Assembly: GCA_019038745.1 (NCBI GenBank)
Contig: JAHOYV010000017.1
Span: 1 to 64,000, forward strand
Reading direction: 5' to 3'
Source: Gemmatimonadales bacterium
GTDB lineage: Bacteria > Krumholzibacteriota > Krumholzibacteriia > LZORAL124-64-63
Length of the DNA: 64,000 bases
The notes beneath the pieces are model-generated. The model worked only from the letters and a program-made list of their open reading frames with translations, was not told the origin of the DNA and did not search any database. The translations under genes and the position numbers were made by a program. Within the stretch, counting starts at the first letter, position 1; each line of letters starts with the position of its first letter. Positions 51,383 through 60,034 of this stretch are shown one piece after another.

Positions 51383-52770
51383 TGGTTCCGACCCTTGTCC
51401 TTGGACAGGAAAAGCATGGCGTCGGCCTTGCGATAAAGTTCGAAGGCATCGGCGCCGGCATCCGGAAAAGAAGCGGTGCCGTAGGAGCAGGTAACATCGA
51501 TCAACAAGGTCTGGTCAATGTACTGGATTTCCTCGGTGGAATTTTCGCCCAGCAGCCTTCGGACCACCTCGCAGGCCGCTCCCACCGATGTATGCGGTAG
51601 AATCAGGGCAAACTCCTCCCCTCCTATCCGGCATATGCTGTCGATCCGCCTCAATTGGGATTGCAGGCGACGTGCCAAGCGTTTTAGGACAATATCTCCG
51701 ACCAGGTGACCGTACTGGTCATTCACCGCCTTGAAATGATCCAGATCGGCAATTACGAGGGTAAGCGGGCCCTCAGAGCGACGGGCCCGTTCCAGTTCCA
51801 GCGTGAATTGGTCATCGAAATAGGCCCGGTTGAAAACACCCGTCAGGCGATCCTTGTGTATCCTCTGATTTACTTCGGTTTGTCTTTGCCAACGCCGGGA
51901 GACAAAGTTGGTCAAGCGGCGGGCCAGTTTAAACATCGCCTCCCTGCCCCATGATTCCCGCGCAACCAGGAAAAAAATTCCGGCCTCACGCGGATCAACT
52001 TCAGGCTCGTTTTCGGGTACCGGTTCCCAGAGCGGAATGGCCACCGCACAGGAATATTTTTCTTCGCTCCAGGCCCCCAGGCCCTCTCGAACCAAGTGTT
52101 CATGTTTCCGGATATGGTTGGGCAATTCCCCGGGGTCGGGAATCCAGAAGGATTGGCCTGGTTTTCGATTATTCAACCAATGCAGGGCAGGATCATCCGG
52201 TTGGAGCCGGAACAGATAATTCTGATCCTCGGGAGCATCTTCGGTCTCATTCATCATTACAAACAGGCTGAATTGAGGGGTTAGCTGGGCCAGGAGTTGT
52301 AAGATTCCCGTCAGTACGACTCCTGTCTCACCCGAACTCGGGTTTCCCATTTCCAGTTCCTGTGCCTGCTCCATTACACCCAGGATTCCAGCAAAGTCCT
52401 CCGGGCGATAAGAGGCGTCTACTGCAGGCAGGACAGATGCCAGTCCCGGCTCCACATTCGGTTCATGTTTAAGGGAAAGATCAGAAGCAATAGTGTGTTC
52501 GAAACCCAATCCCGCCAAATCCAACAGACGGGTAGTCCCCTTCAAAAGATACAACGAACCAGTTTGCCCAACCGAGCCTTCGACGGCCACCCGCAGTAGG
52601 TCCCCTCGCCGCAGGAGTTCGGCCAGCACGACTTGAGCCACCTGGGTCATTCGCCGGGGATCATCAGAACAGATCGCCCGCTTTACGGAATGCCTAAGGT
52701 GAGGGCCGACTTTTTCCAGGGGGAGTTCCCCCAATAAAAGATTTTTAAGTACTGGAATCCCAGGATTCAT
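51319..52770 (-). CDS. Diguanylate cyclase with GAF-like sensor region
   Basis: Predicted to make c-di-GMP. Of 483 residues, the last ~170 are a GGDEF domain with DRLTGVFNRAYFDDQF, VIADLDHFKAVNDQYGH and an intact active site GGEEF (383-387). An RxxD inhibitory site (R374-D377) lies exactly five residues before it, so product inhibition is expected. Residues about 160-310 look like a GAF-type sensor; residues 1-150 are of unknown fold. There is no membrane segment. It is the first gene of its run, 261 bp from the divergent mltD, with a plausible promoter at 52818-52846, and overlaps comEC by 64 bp. The signal is unknown. Confidence 0.9.
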   Translation of the reverse strand: MNPGIPVLKNLLLGELPLEKVGPHLRHSVKRAICSDDPRRMTQVAQVVLAELLRRGDLLRVAVEGSVGQTGSLYLLKGTTRLLDLAGLGFEHTIASDLSLKHEPNVEPGLASVLPAVDASYRPEDFAGILGVMEQAQELEMGNPSSGETGVVLTGILQLLAQLTPQFSLFVMMNETEDAPEDQNYLFRLQPDDPALHWLNNRKPGQSFWIPDPGELPNHIRKHEHLVREGLGAWSEEKYSCAVAIPLWEPVPENEPEVDPREAGIFFLVARESWGREAMFKLARRLTNFVSRRWQRQTEVNQRIHKDRLTGVFNRAYFDDQFTLELERARRSEGPLTLVIADLDHFKAVNDQYGHLVGDIVLKRLARRLQSQLRRIDSICRIGGEEFALILPHTSVGAACEVVRRLLGENSTEEIQYIDQTLLIDVTCSYGTASFPDAGADAFELYRKADAMLFLSKDKGRNQCHSWNSDGDHIQLLPGSDSP

Positions 52771-52817
52771 GGTTTTGCCATACCATCTTTGCAGGAAGTT
52801 ATTTGGTTCAGTAAGTA

Positions 52818-52846
52818 ATTATGACATATCATGGGGTTTTTAGCAA
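52818..52846 (-). promoter_or_regulatory. Predicted sigma-70 promoter of the diguanylate cyclase gene
   Basis: On the - strand TTGCTA (-35) and CATAAT (-10, 5 of 6) are spaced by 17 nt, about 48 bp before the ATG at 52770. The remaining AT-rich part of this 261-bp divergent gap must also hold the promoter of mltD on the + strand; the best match there (TTGAAT, 18 nt, TATTTT) is weak. No gene is seen in the gap. Confidence 0.5.
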
Positions 52847-53031
52847 CTATTCCCGTTGAAACTTTTCTTGAATCTACGGCGTGGATATTGCTATTTTGCC
52901 CTAGTGTACTCCAGAAACGGCTACCGGAATTCCTCCCAACCAGGGTTCCACACATAGTTTCAAGCAGGGGTTAGGTTTATTTTACCCATTGCGCTTCCCC
53001 GTTTCCTCGATTGAATCAAGGATGGTAAATC

Positions 53032-54825
53032 TTGGCCGCCTTCCAGTGCAATTCGAAAACGCGTCGATTTCTTCCAGAACTTCCTGGGCACCAATTCCTT
53101 TTGGTGGTTTTATTAACTTTAATGCTTTCCTTGTTTATTTTTTCAGGTTGTTCCCATTTTTCCAAGCTTCACAAAGACCCGGAATTTGAATCAGTCAGCA
53201 CACAGGGTAATGGGAGCGAGATGGAAGCAAGTTGTCTTGAAGGGGGACAAACTGCTCCGTCGGCTCTGCTTGCATACGCCTCGATCCAGGAATTAATATC
53301 TTCACCTGTCGATACTCTTCCTTTGGGACCCGACGGTTTGCCGACCCTTGAGACTTTGGAGAATCTTTGCTCCACTGCTTTGGGCTTGACCGCTGACGGA
53401 GAGCTGGGTCTCGCCCAAGATCAATTGTTTACACTGCAGGACTTGCTGGAAAATCCTCTACCAGCTGGAACAGATTCGCTTTACTCATCCCATCATTCCA
53501 GCTTGGGAAGACGGGTTTGGCTACTGGCCGGAGTCATTGCCGAACAGGAAGCCTTTGCCCATAAACCAACCGAAACCGATTCTCTCTTGGCCACCGGTTA
53601 CGGCCGACTTTCCCAGATGGCCTTTCCCGATTCTCTGGTTCCAGCCACGGGGATTAATTTGACCCCCATCACCGCGGACTTGTTGAAAATAGACAACAAG
53701 GCGGTAGCCAAATGGATAGCGTACTTCACGGGCAGAGGACGTCGAAATTTCCAGTTCTGGCTGGACCGAAAATCGGCTGTAGAATCCTTGATTACCACCA
53801 TCCTCGTCGAAGAAGGACTGCCACAGGAACTGGTTTATCTGGCAATGATTGAAAGTGGACTGAGTCCCTACGCCGTGTCGAGCGTAAATGCGGTGGGCCC
53901 CTGGCAATTCATGGCCGGAACCGCCAAATCATTCGGCTTGAAGCGAAATTGGTGGGTGGATGAGCGACGGGATTTTGAAATGTCAACCCGGGCGGCCGCC
54001 CGCTATCTTTCCCAGCTGTACAAACAATTCGGGGACTGGGCATTGGCCCTGGCCGCCTACAATTCAGGGGAAAACCGCGTGGATCGCCGGATCCGGCAGC
54101 ATGGTCATGATAATTTCTGGAATCTTCGCCTACCCAGTCAAACGGTGGATTATGTCCCAAAATTCATTGCTGCAGCCCGCATAGGAGAGAACCGGGAGGA
54201 ATTCGGGTTTGCTCAGAATTCGGCAATACCCCTGGGTTACGAGGTCCTTCTTGTGGACGACGCCACCGACCTGGACCTGATTGCACGCTGTGCCGGAGTA
54301 ACCCCCGAGGTAGTTCGAAAACTGAACCCTGCTCTTCTGCGCGGCGCCTCCCCTGCGGGCTTGAAAGATTATCCGGTCAGGGTGCCCGAAGGTACCGGGG
54401 CGGCGGCCCGCCAAGCTTTGGCCAAAATACCGGCGGATCGACGATTGACCTGGCGCCGACACAAAGTGGCCCGAGGCGAGACTCTTGGCCAAATTGCCCG
54501 CAACTACGGTACTTCAGTGGCCGATGTGGCTCGTTTGAATAAGCTGGGCAACGTTCACCTGATCCGTCCCGGGGACCCCCTCCTGATTCCCATGCCTGCC
54601 GAGCTGGCAAGTAAAGCGGCGAAACGTTCCGCTGAGAAAGGGCATTATGTACCGCCGGACGGCTGGGAGCGAGTTAGTTACAAGGTCAGATCAGGGGATA
54701 CCCTGGGAGGAATCGCCAGGAAGCTGCGGGTATCGGTTAAGCATTTACGTCGAGTGAATGGGATCCAAAAGACGAATCTCATTTTCCCTGGGCAGCGAAT
54801 ATTTGCCTATCGACCAGGCGGCTGA
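53032..54825 (+). CDS. mltD: MltD-like membrane-bound lytic transglycosylase with two LysM domains
   Basis: A peptidoglycan-cleaving lipoprotein of 597 residues. The leader LLVVLLTLMLSLFIFSGC ends in a lipobox (FSGC, lipid Cys40). The SLT domain has the catalytic glutamate E274 in LAMIESGLSPYAVSSVNAVG, then GPWQFMAGTAKSFGL and ALAAYNSGENRVDRRI. Two C-terminal LysM repeats bind glycan: HKVARGETLGQIARNYGTS (about 483-530) and YKVRSGDTLGGIARKLRVS (about 547-595). Translation starts at TTG 53032 with AAGGATGG just upstream. It is one of only two + strand genes and ends convergently with the PorV-like gene with no spacer, the shared TGATCA supplying both stops. Confidence 0.93.
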   Translation: MAAFQCNSKTRRFLPELPGHQFLLVVLLTLMLSLFIFSGCSHFSKLHKDPEFESVSTQGNGSEMEASCLEGGQTAPSALLAYASIQELISSPVDTLPLGPDGLPTLETLENLCSTALGLTADGELGLAQDQLFTLQDLLENPLPAGTDSLYSSHHSSLGRRVWLLAGVIAEQEAFAHKPTETDSLLATGYGRLSQMAFPDSLVPATGINLTPITADLLKIDNKAVAKWIAYFTGRGRRNFQFWLDRKSAVESLITTILVEEGLPQELVYLAMIESGLSPYAVSSVNAVGPWQFMAGTAKSFGLKRNWWVDERRDFEMSTRAAARYLSQLYKQFGDWALALAAYNSGENRVDRRIRQHGHDNFWNLRLPSQTVDYVPKFIAAARIGENREEFGFAQNSAIPLGYEVLLVDDATDLDLIARCAGVTPEVVRKLNPALLRGASPAGLKDYPVRVPEGTGAAARQALAKIPADRRLTWRRHKVARGETLGQIARNYGTSVADVARLNKLGNVHLIRPGDPLLIPMPAELASKAAKRSAEKGHYVPPDGWERVSYKVRSGDTLGGIARKLRVSVKHLRRVNGIQKTNLIFPGQRIFAYRPGG

Positions 54826-55881
54826 TCAGAAGCGAGCCGAGGCGCTGATCCGATGCGTGTACTCGTCAATATCCAAGGTGTCTCCCGCAAAGGCGTAATC
54901 AACTGTAAAGCGGGAAAAGACAAACCCACCCCCTGCCGTCATGTCGTTGCTGGTCCAACCGCCGTCGAAACCACCTCGCAGAAAGACCTTTTCCGAAAAT
55001 CCCAGTTCAAGGCCCCAGTGGGAGTTGGCGCTGAGGTTGCCAAGCCAGTATTGGTCCGCTCCTCGGCGATCCTCGAATCGTCCTTCCAGTGAGGTGGCAA
55101 AGGTGGCGCTCATGTTCCATTGGGGCAGGGGTTGCCGCCAGGCCAGGGCCGGCACCAGGGCGGGAGCTATCAGTTCGTTTGTGCCGGTATTCCAGGAGAG
55201 ATAAGTGGTCGTAATATCCTGGAACTTGATTCCGGCGTTCAGATTTCTCCAAAGCCGAGGTCTCAAAAGCGCAAGATCCGCACCCAGTCCGAGGCTTGAG
55301 TAGTTGCCCACACTCTGGTGGATGAGCTTGAGAGTACCGCCAACCCGCCAACTGCCCAGTTTCTCCCCGTAGGAAAGCATCAAGGCGTATTCCTGGTCGC
55401 TTCTGTAAATCACTTCGTCCAGATGATCCAGGCCCGAAATGGCATCGGCAATCCCGTCGCCATCCACATCGTCCAGCTCTATGTGATCGGTGAAAGGAAT
55501 GTCGTCAACCCCGAGTCTGATCAGGGTAATGCCCAACCCGGCAGAGTCGCCACCCAAAAGGGACCATCTCACTGGCGTGACAAAGGCAGCAAAATCCCGA
55601 TCGATCAGGTCCCCGAATCGCTCGGAGTGCATCAAGAGGATTTCCGCGTCAATTACATCAGCAATTCCAGCCGGGTTCCAAAAGGTTGCCGAGGGGTCAT
55701 CAGCTACAGCGGTGAAGGCACCCCCCATACCCAAGGCTCGGGCTCCGCCGCCGTTGGCCATGAAGGCTCCAGCGTATTTGGTCGCCCAGGCATTTCCAAC
55801 AGCCAAAACCAGGAGGAAGTTGGTCAGACAAACTAAAAGAAAGAGTCGACCAGTCACAGGCCGCACCTGTTTCTTATTCAT
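54826..55881 (-). CDS. PorV/PorQ-like outer-membrane beta-barrel protein
   Basis: An exported protein of 351 residues from ATG 55881 (GAGG 5 nt upstream). After a signal peptide (LFLLVCLTNFLLVLAVGNAWA) comes ANGGGARALGMGGAFTAVADDPSATFWNPAGIA, the hallmark N-terminus of the PorV/UPF0164 family. Amphipathic beta strands follow and the last residues (HRISASARF) end in phenylalanine, as barrel substrates of BamA do. A DVDGDGIADA stretch resembles a Ca-binding loop. PorV in Bacteroidota is part of type IX secretion, but relatives occur in organisms without it; no other T9SS gene is in the window. Function is therefore not assigned beyond an outer-membrane barrel. Confidence 0.82.
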   Translation of the reverse strand: MNKKQVRPVTGRLFLLVCLTNFLLVLAVGNAWATKYAGAFMANGGGARALGMGGAFTAVADDPSATFWNPAGIADVIDAEILLMHSERFGDLIDRDFAAFVTPVRWSLLGGDSAGLGITLIRLGVDDIPFTDHIELDDVDGDGIADAISGLDHLDEVIYRSDQEYALMLSYGEKLGSWRVGGTLKLIHQSVGNYSSLGLGADLALLRPRLWRNLNAGIKFQDITTTYLSWNTGTNELIAPALVPALAWRQPLPQWNMSATFATSLEGRFEDRRGADQYWLGNLSANSHWGLELGFSEKVFLRGGFDGGWTSNDMTAGGGFVFSRFTVDYAFAGDTLDIDEYTHRISASARF

Positions 55882-55969
55882 CATTGCCTCGCTTGCCCAG
55901 GGGTAGAGTTCAGTAGGAAATTTTTGAAACCAAGCCACAGTATAACCCATTCCTTCTTATGCGGAAAGT

Positions 55970-57502
55970 TCAGGCTAGGCCGAAGAGCTTGATTTTTCTG
56001 TACAAGGTCCGCTCACTGATTCCCAACTTGTTGGCCGCTTTTCGCCGGTTCCCTTCAGCAGATCGCAGAGCCGCTTCAATGAGGGTGCGCTCGGCTGTTT
56101 GCAGGTCACCCACCTGCTCACTTTGCAAAGGCGTAAAACCGGAATCACCGGCATAAGTCTCCACAAAACCGTTGGTTCTCTGCAGGGGCCCCTTCGGGGA
56201 AAGTGGCCAAGACGGATCGGTTTCCTGTTCGGAATTCCCCGCTTGCAAAAGTGATTTGATCTCCTTGATATCCTGCCGTAGTTCCAGCATGGTCGTGGCA
56301 AGCAAGGCAAGGTCAAGCGAAGGTGGATTCTGGCTCTGTTCCAGGGCAACAGGTAGGAAACCCGATTGTCCGGGCCCGGAAGTGAGGCGTAGCTCCGCCG
56401 GCAAGTCCGCCAAATCTATCAAGCCCCTCTGTTTCATCACAACCGCCGAGCTGACGGTGTTTCGCAACTCTCGAACGTTGCCGGGCCAGTCGTGATCCAG
56501 AAGAACCAGTTCAGCCGCTCGCGTAAGGCCCCTGACATGCAAACCATGGCGTTTGTTTTCCTGATCCAGAAAGGACTCGGTCAACACGGGAATATCTTCC
56601 ACACGATCCCGCAAAGCCGGGGTGTTCAGGACCACCACCCGAAGACGGTAGTAGAGGTCTTGGCGAAAACGGCCACCCGCCACTTCGGAAGCCAGGTCCT
56701 GGTTGGTGGCGGCTACCAGTCGGATATCGCATTTCTTGGCAATTCGTCCCCCGACAGGCGTGAACTCTCCCGTTTCCAGGGTCCGCAAAAAGCGGGTCTG
56801 CATTCCCAGAGGTAGTTCCCCCACCTCATCCAGAAACAGCGTCCCTCTGTTCGCCCTTTCGAATACACCGGGATGGTCCCCAACCGCCCCGGTGAAAGCG
56901 CCGCGGACGTGACCGAAAAGCTCACTCTCAAGGAGGCTTTCAGTGAGCGCTCCACAATTCAAGCTGATGAAGGGCCCCTTCTGCCGAGAAGAATTTTCGT
57001 GAATCGCCCTGGCTACAAGTTCCTTCCCGGTTCCGCTCTCACCCAGGACCAGGATGTTCACGTCCAACGGGGCAGCGTGCGCAATCATGGAAAGAAGTTG
57101 GTCAATGGACCGGCTCCGTCCCACCATACCACTGCTTTGGCGTACACGTCTCAACAGCACTCTTCGCAAAACCGCTTCATAAACCTCTTCGTGATCCGCG
57201 GTTGCAGGAACAACCTGAATAGCCACATCGTGTTCCAGTTCCAGCATTTCCGTTATCTCGCTCTCCTGTCCGATTAAAACCAGATCGGCGTCGGATTTCA
57301 TGGACAGAAATTTGCGGATTACGTGCTTGAAGCGGGGATAATCTCGAGAATCAAAAACGAACACTGCTGTTTGACCCAGGGACATCTTGGCCAAGGCCTC
57401 CGAGGGGGAATCGTAAAGGTACAATTCGCCTTCAGGCAGGTCCCATTGGGCTGCTGCAGAATACAAGCGTGGTCGACGGCTGAGAAATACAATAGAGGGC
57501 AC
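55970..57502 (-). CDS. Sigma-54-dependent activator with atypical receiver domain
   Basis: An NtrC-type regulator of 510 residues. The AAA+ domain is complete: GESGTGKE (154-161), the sigma-54-contact GAFTGA (201-206) and GTLFLDEVGELP. A Fis-type helix-turn-helix closes the protein (ALRSAEGNRRKAANKLGISERTLYRKIK). The first ~115 residues have receiver-like alternation, but the acidic pair near the start is replaced (IVFLSRRPRLY) and the phosphorylation site region reads AVFVFDSRDYPRF, so normal Asp phosphorylation is doubtful. Initiation is at GTG 57502 with GAGGA 5 nt upstream. Its place at the end of the motility cluster suggests FlrC/FleQ-like control of flagellar genes (inference). Confidence 0.88.
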   Translation of the reverse strand: MPSIVFLSRRPRLYSAAAQWDLPEGELYLYDSPSEALAKMSLGQTAVFVFDSRDYPRFKHVIRKFLSMKSDADLVLIGQESEITEMLELEHDVAIQVVPATADHEEVYEAVLRRVLLRRVRQSSGMVGRSRSIDQLLSMIAHAAPLDVNILVLGESGTGKELVARAIHENSSRQKGPFISLNCGALTESLLESELFGHVRGAFTGAVGDHPGVFERANRGTLFLDEVGELPLGMQTRFLRTLETGEFTPVGGRIAKKCDIRLVAATNQDLASEVAGGRFRQDLYYRLRVVVLNTPALRDRVEDIPVLTESFLDQENKRHGLHVRGLTRAAELVLLDHDWPGNVRELRNTVSSAVVMKQRGLIDLADLPAELRLTSGPGQSGFLPVALEQSQNPPSLDLALLATTMLELRQDIKEIKSLLQAGNSEQETDPSWPLSPKGPLQRTNGFVETYAGDSGFTPLQSEQVGDLQTAERTLIEAALRSAEGNRRKAANKLGISERTLYRKIKLFGLA

Positions 57503-57624
57503 GCTGATCCTCGCTATTTCTTGGAGTTACAGGAACGATCCCCAAAATATTCCTGACTAAGTTTAAATAATGGCTGAACGACGGGAGCGCCAAAGCACTT
57601 TCCAGCCAATCCTGCCATTTTGAC

Positions 57625-57653
57625 ATGATAACGAATTGAAGCTATTGAGACAA
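57625..57653 (-). promoter_or_regulatory. Predicted sigma-70 promoter of the sigma-54 activator gene
   Basis: On the - strand TTGTCT (-35, 4 of 6) and TATCAT (-10, 5 of 6) are separated by 17 nt in the 212-bp gap after the first HDOD gene. The leader would be about 115 nt. The remainder of the gap is AT-rich and shows no gene or clear terminator. Confidence 0.4.
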
Positions 57654-57714
57654 TATGATTTGAGATGGAATTTTAGCGGGGCTGACTGGCCGGTCTGATC
57701 AAAGAAGATACAAC

Positions 57715-58626
57715 CTATTGCTCCAAGGAAAGATAGGCCGATGCCGAATCTACACTATTGCGCAAACAATCCAAGCACCCTTCCAGGTCGGCTATGGAAA
57801 TACCTGCGGCGTGGTTCAGGGCTACGGGGTCAAACAATCGTGGATCGAAACCCAAATCCGAGTTTACGGGACTCATGGTGTTTGCCAGATAATCAGCCAA
57901 CTGTAACAGGGCCAGAGCATGTTCCCGGGAACCTCGGATGGTTTTCTCCGGGGTGGTTTCGTGGTGGGCGGAAAGAGTAAAAGCAAACAGTTCAGGAAGA
58001 AACCAGACTTTGGCGAAGGCCCCGGCGATGGCAGCGTGGTCGAAACCGAATTCCTCATGTTCCATTTCAATTAGGGATCGCCCGTTCTGACTACGAGAAG
58101 CAATTAATCCGTCGTAACGAACCGGATCATGGATCTCCAAGATGAACTTCCCGATGTCATGCAGGAGTCCGACCATGAAGACCTCTTCAGGATCGGAGTA
58201 ACCAGTTACAATGGCAAGCTCCTTGGCCATGGCGCCGGTCACTACAGAATGGCGCCAGAGTTCTCGATAATCCAAACTGCCACCCGAGCTCGCTACCGCG
58301 GACACCAAACTGGTGGCAACGGATACCGAGATGGCCATTTGTCGAACTGTTCGATACCCGAGCACCCCTACGCAACGGTTGATATCACTGAGGTTGCCCT
58401 TTTGGTTGTAATAGGGAGAATTGGCAAGGCGTAGAATTTTGGACATCAGGGGGGAATCCAACCGTACCACTTCGGCCAAGTCGGACGGTCCGGAATCCGG
58501 ATCATCCAATACTCGCATTATTTGAATGAGAGACTCCGGGATCGTGGGAATATCTTCCGCTTCCCGGATGAAGATCTCCAACTCCTGTGATACCGAATTT
58601 TCGCTGATTGTCCCGACCGATGTCAT
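57715..58626 (-). CDS. HDOD domain protein (first of a tandem pair)
   Basis: 303 residues. An HDOD domain spans about 20-220 (IPTIPESLIQIMRVLDDP, RLDSPLMSKILRLANSPYYN, GVLGYRTVRQMAISVSVAT), and the HD-like metal residues are kept (GLLHDIGKFILEIHD). HDOD proteins occur in signalling networks, often beside chemotaxis and motility genes, and their output is generally unknown. ATG 58626 has AAGGGAAG just upstream; the longer frame to 58698 is read through the end of its paralogue and is rejected. It is 10 bp downstream of the second HDOD gene, so the two are co-transcribed. Confidence 0.88.
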   Translation of the reverse strand: MTSVGTISENSVSQELEIFIREAEDIPTIPESLIQIMRVLDDPDSGPSDLAEVVRLDSPLMSKILRLANSPYYNQKGNLSDINRCVGVLGYRTVRQMAISVSVATSLVSAVASSGGSLDYRELWRHSVVTGAMAKELAIVTGYSDPEEVFMVGLLHDIGKFILEIHDPVRYDGLIASRSQNGRSLIEMEHEEFGFDHAAIAGAFAKVWFLPELFAFTLSAHHETTPEKTIRGSREHALALLQLADYLANTMSPVNSDLGFDPRLFDPVALNHAAGISIADLEGCLDCLRNSVDSASAYLSLEQ

Positions 58627-58636
58627 GCTCTTCCCT

Positions 58637-59536
58637 TCAAATAAATATGTCCATTTCGCTCTCCAGAGCTTCCTGAAGTGCGGCCATTGTATCGTCAAGT
58701 GCTTCGGGAGTTAGTCCCAGGATCCGGTTCGCGGGGCAGTCAACCAACTCCAGATCTGAATTATCCGTGAACCCAACACCCATCTTGTGGCAGATCCGGT
58801 TGGCAATATCCAAATACAGGAGTAATGGTTTGTCGGCGGTGAAACTACTCTCGGTGTGATGCTCAAGAATAACGTCTTCGAGCAGGGGTGACAGTTTCCA
58901 CTTGTTTACCAACAGGCTCCCAACGTCGGTGTGGTCGAAGTCCAAAAGATTTCGCTCGATTTCCGAGAAACTCTTGTTCTCGTTGTAGACCACCTGCACG
59001 ATTTCGTCGAACTTGTCGGGAACCCGAAGATTCAGAACCAATTTTCCGATGTCATGCATCAACCCGGCCAGAAATGCTTCTTCCTGCAAAGCAGGAACCC
59101 GGGACGACACCAAGAGCTTGCACGCAAATGCACAACCAATCGAGTGTTCCCACAACAACCTCTCCTTCAATCCAGTTTGTGTTTTCCCGCTCTGGTAAAG
59201 GTTCCGGGCAGCGCTGGTTACTACCAGACTCCGAATTGAGTTGAATCCCAACATGACGATGGCTTCGGTCAACGTCTTGATTTTCCGGCTGCAGGAATAC
59301 ATGGCGCTGTTCGCAATTTTCAGAATCCGTCCGGTCATGGCTTGATCGTCGGAGATTACCTGTTGAAGCTGGCTGGCAGAAGTATTCGGGTCGGATGAGA
59401 GCTCCAGAACTTTACCGGCGACATGCGGCATCGCCGGGAGATCTCGAGTAGTCATTATTATTCGATGAAGCTTGGCGGTGGTTTCGTCCTCTTGCACGAC
59501 ACCAACCGCTCCGGTCGCTTCCCGGGTCGTAGTCAT
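58637..59536 (-). CDS. HDOD domain protein (second of a tandem pair)
   Basis: 299 residues with the same layout as its downstream neighbour: LPAMPHVAGKVLELSSDPN, ISDDQAMTGRILKIANSAMYS, VMLGFNSIRSLVVTSAAR and the HD segment GLMHDIGKLVLNLRVPDKF. The similarity between the two is family-level only, so the pair is an old duplication or two recruited members. ATG 59536 has GGAG 5 nt upstream. The N-terminal ~20 residues are polar and precede the domain. It follows the sigma-28 gene cluster. Confidence 0.88.
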   Translation of the reverse strand: MTTTREATGAVGVVQEDETTAKLHRIIMTTRDLPAMPHVAGKVLELSSDPNTSASQLQQVISDDQAMTGRILKIANSAMYSCSRKIKTLTEAIVMLGFNSIRSLVVTSAARNLYQSGKTQTGLKERLLWEHSIGCAFACKLLVSSRVPALQEEAFLAGLMHDIGKLVLNLRVPDKFDEIVQVVYNENKSFSEIERNLLDFDHTDVGSLLVNKWKLSPLLEDVILEHHTESSFTADKPLLLYLDIANRICHKMGVGFTDNSDLELVDCPANRILGLTPEALDDTMAALQEALESEMDIFI

Positions 59537-59582
59537 TCCAACTCCAGGTAACTATTCACACCATTGCGAGAAGGGGACTGAA

Positions 59583-60014
59583 TCACCCCATCCCAACCCT
59601 GAATTCATGTTCGACGGGAACGGGGCGGGTCTTTAGTGCGGAATAGGCAGTTTCTTCATTGGACTGATGGGAACAGGATCCCTCTATCCGATCTCCGGCC
59701 GCTCGCAAACGCAGCAGGAGATCCCGCAAGGCCACTTTCCCGGGATCTGGGTCATTATCGGGTCCAATTGCAGGAGTTGAAACGCTATATCCAGTATTGG
59801 TTACCATGATTTCCGGGTGTTTTTGACTATTTGGTTTTCTGGTAACACCTAAATTCAGACTGGGAATTCGAAAGAGTCGGTTCCGCATCCTACGTCTCAG
59901 AAATATGAATATGGCTGTAATGAGGAGTGCCCCACCCACCCCCACTGAAGCCGTAGCAGCCCAAAACACGGGTCCCTGATTAATGAAGAAAGCCAGACTG
60001 TTTCCCGGATTCAC
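59583..60014 (-). CDS. Uncharacterised single-pass membrane protein
   Basis: 143 residues, family not recognised. The N-terminus MNPGNSLAFFINQGPVFWAA leads into one transmembrane helix (about 17-39, ending in LITAIFIFLRRRMRNR), so a short N-terminus outside and a ~100-residue cytoplasmic part are likely. The cytoplasmic part is low in hydrophobic residues except for a possible helix VALRDLLLRLRAAGDRIEGS. Initiation is at GTG 60014 with GGGGAGA 5 nt upstream. It lies between the 117-residue gene and the HDOD pair, 20 bp after the former, so a motility-related role is possible by position only. FliO-like proteins share this topology, but no FliO motif is seen. Confidence 0.65.
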   Translation of the reverse strand: MNPGNSLAFFINQGPVFWAATASVGVGGALLITAIFIFLRRRMRNRLFRIPSLNLGVTRKPNSQKHPEIMVTNTGYSVSTPAIGPDNDPDPGKVALRDLLLRLRAAGDRIEGSCSHQSNEETAYSALKTRPVPVEHEFRVGMG

Positions 60015-60034
60015 TTAATTCTCCCCTGCTAGGT

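Noticed and set aside
54826-55881. Evidence for a type IX secretion system from the PorV-like gene
   Set aside because: A PorV/PorQ-like barrel alone is not enough; no PorU, SprA or gliding genes are in the window.
57503-57714. Possible sigma-54 promoter (TGGCAGG, TGGCTGG) before the activator gene
   Set aside because: Neither match keeps the GG-N10-GC spacing needed for sigma-54; a sigma-70-type site fits better.
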